Shown here: positions 34,903 through 41,766 of the stretch, one piece after another
How the letters are laid out: each line of letters begins with the position of its first letter
Numbering within the stretch: the first letter of the stretch is position 1
DNA from: Georgenia satyanarayanai
GTDB lineage: Bacteria > Actinomycetota > Actinomycetes > Actinomycetales > Actinomycetaceae
DNA length: 64,000 nt
Direction: 5' to 3'
Assembly (NCBI RefSeq): GCF_900116375.1
Contig: NZ_UETB01000007.1
Location: 114,846 to 178,845 of the forward strand
The notes under the pieces: generated by a model
Told to the model about the DNA's origin: nothing
The model's input: only the letters and a program-made list of their open reading frames with translations
Database searches by the model: none
Translations under genes and position numbers: made by a program

Positions 34903-35979
34903 ATGGCCCTTCGCGACCAGCTCCGCCGTCTTCCCCCGATCGCCCGACGCGACGAGCAGGTCGCCGAGCTGCGGAAGCAGGTGCGCCGGCTGGAACGACG
35001 GCTGGAACGCCGCCTCGCGCCGCCGCCACCGCCCCCACCACCTCCGCCTCCGCGCTTCACGCCCAAGAAGCCCTCGTGGCACGTACGCGTCATGGAGCAG
35101 CAGCGGGTCCAGCGGGCGATCGCGGCAGACACCCGGCACGCCGACCACCCCCGCCACAACCTCTTCCTCAAGCTGCACAACTACGAGGTGGCCCGCAGCC
35201 ACGGCGTGAGCACGCCGCGGGTGCTGGGTACGTGGCAGAGCCTCGACGACGTCGACTGGGACGCGCTGCCCGAGGAGTTCGTCCTCAAGAGCAACGGTGG
35301 CTCCACGAGCCGGGGAGTGCTCCCGCTCCAGCGTACGGACGCGGGCTTCGCACTCCTCGACGGCACCCGCACGTACACCGTCGAGTCCATCCACGAGCAC
35401 TACGCGCAGGCCCGCAGCGCGCGAGCCCCCTACTTCGCCGAGAGTGTCGTGCCCGGTTCGCACGAGCGCCTGCCCGACGACATCAAGATCTACGCCTTCT
35501 ACGGCGAGGTGGTCCTCGCCATCATCCGGCGCATGCGCGTCCACGGGGACACCCAGCAGTCGCGGGTCCGGCTGGTCGACGCCGAGGGCGAGGACCTCGG
35601 CCACGTCCTGCGCGGGAGGCCCTACGACGGGTCGATCCAGCTGCCGCGGCACTACGACGTCATGACGGGGGTCGCCGAGGTCCTGTCCACCGCGGTCCCC
35701 CTCCCGGTCGTCCGCGTCGACGTGTTCGGCACGGAGGACGGTGTGGTCCTCGGCGAGCTGACGCCGCTGCCCGGTGACTCCGGCACCTTCACGCGGGAGT
35801 GGGACGAGCGGCTCGGGGACCTGTACGACCGCGCCGAGGCACGGCTCCAGCTCGACCTCGCCGGTGGCCGGCCGTACGCGGTCCTCCACGGCCCCCACGC
35901 TCGAGCTCTCCACACCGCGGTGCCACCGACCTCGTCCGTGCCGCCGTTCCCCGCCGGGCTGCCGCGCCTGCGCGGCTGA
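34903..35979 (+). CDS. ATP-grasp fold TupA-like protein with coiled-coil/polyproline N-terminus
   Basis: The product is 358 aa. Residues 8-17 are RRLPPIARRD, the same tag as in the giant transferase at 26443. A short basic coiled coil and a run of 11 prolines (about residues 40-50) follow. From about 60 it resembles the TupA/teichuronopeptide ATP-grasp family: HNLFLKLHNYEVARSHGVSTPRVLG, EEFVLKSNGGSTSRGVLPL (ATP-binding loop), YFAESVVPGS, DDIKIYAFYGEVVLAIIRR and VVRVDVFGTEDGVVLGELTPLPGDSGT. ATP-grasp enzymes join carboxylates to amines through acyl phosphates. Here an amino acid or peptide could be attached to a uronic-acid glycan such as ManNAcA. It follows the methyltransferase by 11 bases. 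Confidence 0.85.
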   Translation: MALRDQLRRLPPIARRDEQVAELRKQVRRLERRLERRLAPPPPPPPPPPPRFTPKKPSWHVRVMEQQRVQRAIAADTRHADHPRHNLFLKLHNYEVARSHGVSTPRVLGTWQSLDDVDWDALPEEFVLKSNGGSTSRGVLPLQRTDAGFALLDGTRTYTVESIHEHYAQARSARAPYFAESVVPGSHERLPDDIKIYAFYGEVVLAIIRRMRVHGDTQQSRVRLVDAEGEDLGHVLRGRPYDGSIQLPRHYDVMTGVAEVLSTAVPLPVVRVDVFGTEDGVVLGELTPLPGDSGTFTREWDERLGDLYDRAEARLQLDLAGGRPYAVLHGPHARALHTAVPPTSSVPPFPAGLPRLRG

Positions 35980-36044
35980 CCGACAGCCGTGGCCCACCTG
36001 CCTGGCAGAATGGCCGGGCCCCTACCGGCCCGAGGACAGAACGA

Positions 36045-38504
36045 GTGACGACATTGCCGACGACCCAGCCGCGCGAGACCCGTCGCCACGACCTTCTCGT
36101 CGACTACGCCGCGGTCGCCCGCGCCCGCGGTCCCCGCGCGACGGCGATGACGGCGCTGCGGCAGCGGTCGGTCCAGATGCGCGACATCCTCAGCTACGTC
36201 GCCACCGGTGACCAGCTGGTGTGGCCCGCGCTGCGTGACTCCCTGCGCGGCGGTGAGCGGCCGGCCCTCGACCCGGTGTGGGCGGCGAACCTCGCCTACG
36301 TCGTCGGGCTGCAGAACGTCGAGGCCCAGGACACGCCCGACGCCATCGCGCTCTACGACGAGGTGCTGCGCGAGCTGCCGGACAACCCCCAGCGGCTCGA
36401 GCAGCGGCGCACCTACGTCGAGCTCCTCCTGCGGCACGGTGACGCGCCACGAGCGCGGGGCGCACTGGAGACGATGCCCGAGCTGCGCGAGCTGGAGGAC
36501 GACTACCTCTGGATCGACACCCTCAACCCGGCGGTCTGCGGCACCACCGACCGGGCAGCGGACTGGCTCGAGCTGGTCCAGCAGCGCTTCACCCGCCACG
36601 GGCTGGAGGCGCCGACCCTCTCCCCCGGCGCGCCGACCCCCCTCGACGCACTGCGGGCGACCCCGGAGGACGTCGTCGACGGCCCGCTCGTCTCCGTCGT
36701 CATGACGACGTACCGCCCCGACCACACCCTGCTCCACTCGGTGCGCTCGATCCTCGGCCAGTCGTGGCGGAACCTGGAGATCCTCCTCGTCGACGACGCC
36801 TCCCCGGAGGAGCACGCAGACGTCCTGCAACGCGCCGTCGACCTCGCCGGGGGCCGCCTGCGCCTCCTGCGCCAGCCGGTCAACCAGGGCACCTACGCGG
36901 CGCGGAACGCCGCACTCCCTCACGTCAGGGGCGAGTTCGTCACGGGCCAGGACTCGGACGACTGGTCCCACCCGCGCCGGCTCGAGCGCCAGGTCCGGCC
37001 GATGCTCGAGGACGGAGCCGTGACGAGCACGCGCAGCCGTGCCCTGACGATGTCCGAGCAGCTCGTCAACGTCCGGCCCGGGCAGACGCCCTCGCGGGCC
37101 AACGTCTCCTCGCTCATGTACCGCCGTTCGGTGCTCGACGTCGTCGGCGGTTACGACCACTCCCGGATGGGCGCGGACTCCGAGTTCATGGAGCGCCTCA
37201 GCGACGCGACCGCGCCGACCCTCGAGGTCGCCGAGCCCCTCGCCGTCGTCCGGGTCGTCCCGGCCTCCCTCTCGCGCGGCGACTTCGGCGCCAAGTGGCG
37301 CCACGAGGCGCGGCGCTCGTACGTCAGCGCCTACCGCCGCTGGCACAGCGACGCCGATCTCACGCGCGACGGGCACCTGCCCCGCGAGCCGCGTCCCTTC
37401 CCCCTCCCGCGGCGCTTCGCGCCGACCCCGCCGGTGCACGACACCTACGACGTCGTCTTCGCCTCGGAGTGGCGGCGCTTCGGGGGGCCGCAGAAGTCCA
37501 TGGTCGAGGAGATCAAGGCCTTGCGCGCTGCCGGGATGCGCGTCGGGGTCATGCAGCTCGCCGCCACCCGGTTCATCTCCCTCAACGCCGGCCGCCACTG
37601 TCGGCCGCTCCAGGACATGCTCAACCGCGGCGACGTCGAGGAGGTCTTCCTCGACGACGACGTCACCGCCCGGCTCCTCGTCGTGCGGTACCCGCCCGTC
37701 CTGCAGTTCCTCCCACACGTGACGCCCCGGGTGCGGGCCGAGCGGCTCATCGTCCTGGCCAACCAGGCCCCGGCGGAGCGGGACGGCTCCGACATCCGCT
37801 ACAACGTCGACGACTGCCGTGCGCACGCCGAGCAGCTCTTCGGCCGGACGGCGCTGTGGGTGCCCCAGGGTCCGACGGTGCGCGGCGCGCTCGCGCCGCT
37901 GCTCCCTACCGAGGAGCTCGCCTCCTTCGACATGCCCGGCATCATCGATGTCGAGGAGTGGTGGACCGAGCGGGAGTCGTGGCGCTCGGACCGGCCCGTC
38001 GTGGGCCGGCACTCGCGTGACGACCCCATGAAGTGGCCCGGTGACCAGGCCACGGTCCGGACGGTCTACCCGACGGACGGCAGCGTCGACGTCCGCGTCA
38101 TGGGGGGCGGGGAGTCACTGGTGTCGGTGCTCGGCGACGTGCCGAGGAGCTGGGTCGTCTTCCCGCACAACTACATGGACGTCCGCACCTTCCTCGCCAG
38201 TCTCGACTTCTTCGTCTACTACCAGCACCCGCAGGCCTACGACGCGTTCGGCCGCTCGACCCTCGAGGCGATCGCCACGGGGTGCGTGGCGGTCCTGCCG
38301 CCTCACCTGGAGGCCACGTTCGGCCCCGCTGCCGTGTACGCGTCGGAGGAGGAGGCCGCGACCAGGGTGCGCGAGCTCTACGCGGACCCGGCCGCCTACC
38401 GGGCGCGGTCGACGGCGGCGCGCGCCTACGTCGACGAGCAGTTCGGGCCGCGCAGGTACGCCGGCCTCGTCGCCTCGCTCCTCGAGCAGGACGCGCTGCT
38501 CTAG
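36045..38504 (+). CDS. Multidomain glycosyltransferase: helical domain + GT2 + complete GT-B domain (paralogue C)
   Basis: The product is 819 aa. The N-terminal 205 residues are TPR-like helices (DAIALYDEVLRELPDNPQRLEQRRTYVELLLRHGDAPRARGALE). GT2 at about 215-440: VSVVMTTYRPDHTLLHSVRSILGQSWRNLEILLVDDASPEE, NQGTYAARNAALPHV and DSDDWSHP at about 302. From about 467 a complete GT-B domain: YDVVFASEWRRFGGPQKSMVEEIKALRAAG, RPVVGRHSRDDPMKWP, FVYYQHPQAYDAFGRSTLEAIATGCVAVLPP with the expected donor-site Glu. It is the intact member of a family whose other members are at 23753 and 31161. GTG 36045 follows GAGGA. It overlaps the convergent small membrane gene by 4 bases. Confidence 0.88.
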   Translation: MTTLPTTQPRETRRHDLLVDYAAVARARGPRATAMTALRQRSVQMRDILSYVATGDQLVWPALRDSLRGGERPALDPVWAANLAYVVGLQNVEAQDTPDAIALYDEVLRELPDNPQRLEQRRTYVELLLRHGDAPRARGALETMPELRELEDDYLWIDTLNPAVCGTTDRAADWLELVQQRFTRHGLEAPTLSPGAPTPLDALRATPEDVVDGPLVSVVMTTYRPDHTLLHSVRSILGQSWRNLEILLVDDASPEEHADVLQRAVDLAGGRLRLLRQPVNQGTYAARNAALPHVRGEFVTGQDSDDWSHPRRLERQVRPMLEDGAVTSTRSRALTMSEQLVNVRPGQTPSRANVSSLMYRRSVLDVVGGYDHSRMGADSEFMERLSDATAPTLEVAEPLAVVRVVPASLSRGDFGAKWRHEARRSYVSAYRRWHSDADLTRDGHLPREPRPFPLPRRFAPTPPVHDTYDVVFASEWRRFGGPQKSMVEEIKALRAAGMRVGVMQLAATRFISLNAGRHCRPLQDMLNRGDVEEVFLDDDVTARLLVVRYPPVLQFLPHVTPRVRAERLIVLANQAPAERDGSDIRYNVDDCRAHAEQLFGRTALWVPQGPTVRGALAPLLPTEELASFDMPGIIDVEEWWTERESWRSDRPVVGRHSRDDPMKWPGDQATVRTVYPTDGSVDVRVMGGGESLVSVLGDVPRSWVVFPHNYMDVRTFLASLDFFVYYQHPQAYDAFGRSTLEAIATGCVAVLPPHLEATFGPAAVYASEEEAATRVRELYADPAAYRARSTAARAYVDEQFGPRRYAGLVASLLEQDALL

Positions 38505-38896
38505 GACCGGGTGCCCGAACCGGCCCGCAGGAGCGCGAGCTCCTCCCTGTGCCGTTCGGCGGCGCGCTGACGCTCGGCCTCGAACCCGGCCAGCAGTCGG
38601 CGCTCGAGCTCCTCGACCCGCTCGACCACCTTTCGGTCCCGCTCCGTCGCTCTCTCCCGCATCCGCGTGAGGTCTGTCTGGATCTTGCGACTGGCGGACA
38701 GGGCCTCGGAGAGGCGGCGGGTGAGCTGACGCTCACGCCGCATGGCTGCGACACCGGTCAGGGCACCGACCGCGGACAGTGCCGCGATGACGCCGAGAGC
38801 CAGCGGGGTGTGCCCCGCGGCGGCAAGAACCCCGCACAGGCCCGCGACGAGGAGGATCCCAGCCGCGGCCAGCGGCCGTCGCAGCGTTGCCTTCAT
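38501..38896 (-). CDS. Small two-TM coiled-coil protein, unknown function
   Basis: The product is 131 aa. Two TM helices (LAAAGILLVAGLCGVLAA and ALGVIAALSAVGALTGVAAM) are followed by a long charged helix rich in Arg, Glu and Leu (RRERQLTRRLSEALSASRKIQTDLTRMRERATERDRKVVERVEELERRLLAGFEAE), a clear coiled-coil candidate. ATG 38896 is preceded by GGAAGGA. It overlaps the end of the convergent multidomain transferase by 4 bases. It is the third stand-alone copy of this architecture in the glycan region and is not a recognised family. Confidence 0.75.
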   Translation of the reverse strand: MKATLRRPLAAAGILLVAGLCGVLAAAGHTPLALGVIAALSAVGALTGVAAMRRERQLTRRLSEALSASRKIQTDLTRMRERATERDRKVVERVEELERRLLAGFEAERQRAAERHREELALLRAGSGTRS

Positions 38897-38954
38897 GCGT
38901 CCTTCCCACGGCTCAGAGCGTTCGACGCTCGGATTCTTGCACGCCGGCCGGCGG

Positions 38955-39518
38955 TCACGCGCCGGCCCCCATGCTCGCCAGCACGTCCAGCCCGAGGCCG
39001 TCCGGCTCGCTGAGCTCGACGAGCGCGACGGCCCCGTACCCGCGGCGCATGGCACGCAGACGCTCGCGCAGGTAGTCCCGCCACGCCACCTCGGGGTGCG
39101 TCCAGGCGCCCTCCGGGACGACGAAGTCCACGGGCCAGCCGTACTCACGGACGGCGCCGAAGTGGTCGGAGTCGAGGACGACGACGGGCCGGAACCCGCC
39201 GGTGAGCACCTGCTCCTGGGCGACCCTCTCGAGCAGCTGGGGCACGTCGTCGTCGGTGGCCCCGACGAGGAGGACGAGGACGACGGGCAGGTTGTCCAGC
39301 CCCTGCCCGCCGAGGAGCCGACCGGCGGAGAGGAAGACCGAGCCGCCCACGGTGACGTCGAGGTCGAAGACGCGGGAGACGACCTCGCGGGCGGTGCGGC
39401 TGTCCCGCACCCGCCCGGCGACACGGCCCCCGAGCTTCTCGGCGGTGGGGTTGGACCGCACCCGGCGGGCGACGGTCTGGGCGAGGCGAGCCGCACGGCT
39501 CGCGGGGGACGGGCTCAT
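38955..39518 (-). CDS. Unknown protein coupled to a bifunctional glycosyltransferase
   Basis: The product is 187 aa. I do not recognise it. The first about 60 residues are basic and Ser/Arg-rich (RAARLAQTVARRVRSNPTAEKLGGRVAGRVRDSRTAREVVSRVF). The rest alternates hydrophobic strands and helices in a Rossmann-like rhythm (LPVVLVLLVGATDDDVPQLLERVAQEQ, GFRPVVVLDSDHFGAVREYGWPVDFVVPE, YGAVALVELSEPDGLGLDVLASMG). This looks like half of a GT-B or nucleotide-binding fold but has no catalytic motif. The ATG at 39518 overlaps the stop of the 39515 transferase gene (ATGA), so the two are made together and may form one complex. Confidence 0.7.
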   Translation of the reverse strand: MSPSPASRAARLAQTVARRVRSNPTAEKLGGRVAGRVRDSRTAREVVSRVFDLDVTVGGSVFLSAGRLLGGQGLDNLPVVLVLLVGATDDDVPQLLERVAQEQVLTGGFRPVVVLDSDHFGAVREYGWPVDFVVPEGAWTHPEVAWRDYLRERLRAMRRGYGAVALVELSEPDGLGLDVLASMGAGA

Positions 39519-41728
39519 CGGGTCTCTCCCGTCGCGAGGTCGAGCAGGAGCCGGGCGGCCTCCGGCGCGCCGTTGCCGGGGTCGGCGGCCTGGGCGCGGG
39601 CGGCCATCGCCGCGCCGTTGGCCAGCAGGTCCGCCAGGAGCGGCTGGGCCCCACCGACGCTGAGCGCCGGCAGCGTGTGCGCCCAGCCGTGGTCGGCGGC
39701 GTACCGGGCGCGGCCCTCCTGGTCGTCCAGCGAGGTGGCCGTGTTCGGCACGAACAGCGCGGGGACGCCGAGCCGGAGCAGCTCGTGGAAGGAGTTGTAC
39801 CCGGAGGCGCTGATGACGAGGTCGAAGGCCCGGTAGCGGCGGGAGAGCGGGTAGTCGCGCACGAGGTGGACGTCGCCGCCCGGACCGCCGGACGCCGCGA
39901 TCTCCGGGACCGTCACGCACACCCCGACGCCGAGCGCCGCCAGCGCGGCGGCGGCCGCCCCGAGGTCCCCGGAGGTGTCGTTGATGTTGCCCGCACCGAG
40001 CGAGACGAGCGCGAGCGGGCCGTCCTGCGGCAGGCCGAGCGCCGCACGTGCCTCCTCGCGGCTCTCGAGGTCGGCGCCGTCGAGGAGGGTGACCGGCCCG
40101 ACCCGGTGGGCGGGCTCGCCGACGGTGGCGCCGGCGTCGTACTCGGCGGCGAGGTCGCCCGGCTCGAGGACGCGGTCGAACCACGCGGCCTTGCCGATCT
40201 GCTCGGTGTTGAGACCGGCGCGCCACATCCCACGCCGGGACCACACCCAGCGGGCGTCGGGGTTCTTCTCCCGGATCTCGTCCACGCCCTGGTAGGGCCA
40301 GGTGCCGTCGAAGACGACGACGTCGGGACGCACCCGCCGGATCGTCTCGCTCACCCGGTCGACGAACATCCCGCGCCACCGGCCCGGCGGCATCCCCAGG
40401 GCCTTGGCCGAGGGCAGGTACTCGAAGGGGTGGCCCAGCCGCGCCGCGACCGGCACGGCCTGCGACATCGACAGGAGGTAGGTGCGCGCGTCGCCGTCGA
40501 GGCGGCGGGCGTAGGAGAACAGCCGGGTGAGGTGGCCCATCCCGGCGCCGTTGCTCGACATGAGCAGGACGCGGGGGGCGTCGTCGTCGGCGCGGGTGTG
40601 GACGAGGGGAGTGCCCGCCGCGGGAGCGGGCGTCGCGGGCGCGGGTCCCTCGGCGTCCGGGGCGGCGGCGGGCGGCCCGGCCAGGGCCTCGACGCGGCGC
40701 ACGTGGGTCTGGTAGCTGAAACGCTCGCGGGCCACCTCACCGGCGCGGCGGGCGTGCTCCTCGTAGGCGGCCCGGTCCGCGCGCAGCCGCTCGACGACGC
40801 CGCGCACCTCACCGGGCTCGGCGTAGATCGCCGCGTCCCCGAACAGGGCCCGGAAGTGCGGGGGCAGCACGGCCGGCACGCCGCTGGCGAGCGCCTCGAG
40901 GATGGTCCGGCCGAAGGCCTCCACCCACCGGGGGTCGTGGTAGTAGACGAAGAAGTCGAGACCGGCGAGGAAGTCCTGCGGGGTCATCGCCCCGAAGGGC
41001 AGCACCTCCCACGCCCTGGGGACGCGGCCGAGCACCCGCTCGACCGGGTCGGCGCCACCGAGGACGCGCACGGTCCACGAGCCGTCGACCGGGTAGACGG
41101 CCGTGAGGGTCTCGGCGTCACGCGGCCACTTCTGCGCCGACGGCCGGCTGTGGCGGCCCACCACCGGGCGGTCCGCGGCCCACGCGGTGCGGGGCCGCGC
41201 CCAGGAGTCGACGTCGATGACGTTGACCCAGTCCTGCTCCATGAGCCGGTCCGCGGGCACCTCGGCCCGGATCTCCTCACGCACGAGCGGGCCGATGGGG
41301 GCCCACAGCGGCTCGCGGCCCAGCCGCTCCCGTGCCGCGCGGTCCGCGGCGGCGACGTCGTAGACGACCGTGCCGTCGGTGTCACGAGGTCCGGCGTTGG
41401 CGAGCATGACGACGTGCTCGGCGGTGACCGGCGGCAGCTGCGCGGCCGCAGCCTGGAGCACCCCGGGGTGGCGGACGACGACGAGGCGCGCGGCGACGGG
41501 CCGCGGGCCGACGAGGAGCCGCGCCTTGCCGTCACGCACGAGCGCGGCGATGGCGGGGTTGACGCCCCGCGCCTTGCGCACGAGCGGGCCGTTGAGCTGG
41601 AGCAGGCCGGTGGTGTAGCCGGCGGCGTGCTGGGCCTCGATCTCCGTGGCGATGCTGTGGGAGGTCCCACCGGGGAAACGGAGGTCGGAGATGATGAGGA
41701 CGTCGACCTCGCGGCTGGTGGTGCTCAT
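39515..41728 (-). CDS. Fused glycosyltransferase: GT4-like domain + MurG/GT28-like domain
   Basis: The product is 737 aa. Residues about 1-370 form a GT-B domain closely related to the C-terminal domain of the protein at 36045: VDVLIISDLRFPGGTSHSIATEIEAQHAAG, RPVVGRHSRPSAQKWPRDAETLTAVYP, FVYYHDPRWVEAFGRTILEALASGVPAVLPP. An Ala/Pro-rich linker leads at about 383 to a second GT-B domain of MurG/GT28 type: VLLMSSNGAGMGHLTRLFSYARRL (glycine-rich acceptor loop), ALVSLGAGNIND and LVISASGYNSFHELLRLGVPALFVPN (donor site). Two transferases in one polypeptide could add sugars in sequence. ATG 41728 was chosen over an in-frame GTG nine bases upstream. It is coupled to the unknown gene 38955. Confidence 0.87.
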   Translation of the reverse strand: MSTTSREVDVLIISDLRFPGGTSHSIATEIEAQHAAGYTTGLLQLNGPLVRKARGVNPAIAALVRDGKARLLVGPRPVAARLVVVRHPGVLQAAAAQLPPVTAEHVVMLANAGPRDTDGTVVYDVAAADRAARERLGREPLWAPIGPLVREEIRAEVPADRLMEQDWVNVIDVDSWARPRTAWAADRPVVGRHSRPSAQKWPRDAETLTAVYPVDGSWTVRVLGGADPVERVLGRVPRAWEVLPFGAMTPQDFLAGLDFFVYYHDPRWVEAFGRTILEALASGVPAVLPPHFRALFGDAAIYAEPGEVRGVVERLRADRAAYEEHARRAGEVARERFSYQTHVRRVEALAGPPAAAPDAEGPAPATPAPAAGTPLVHTRADDDAPRVLLMSSNGAGMGHLTRLFSYARRLDGDARTYLLSMSQAVPVAARLGHPFEYLPSAKALGMPPGRWRGMFVDRVSETIRRVRPDVVVFDGTWPYQGVDEIREKNPDARWVWSRRGMWRAGLNTEQIGKAAWFDRVLEPGDLAAEYDAGATVGEPAHRVGPVTLLDGADLESREEARAALGLPQDGPLALVSLGAGNINDTSGDLGAAAAALAALGVGVCVTVPEIAASGGPGGDVHLVRDYPLSRRYRAFDLVISASGYNSFHELLRLGVPALFVPNTATSLDDQEGRARYAADHGWAHTLPALSVGGAQPLLADLLANGAAMAARAQAADPGNGAPEAARLLLDLATGETR

Positions 41729-41766
41729 GGTCCCCACATCCTGCCACCACCCCGCGCCCGAGGACG

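Noticed and set aside
35973..35989. Terminator after the TupA-like gene (CGGCTG with CAGCCG)
   Set aside because: The stem has only 6 bp and the next rightward gene starts soon after, so it is too weak to annotate.
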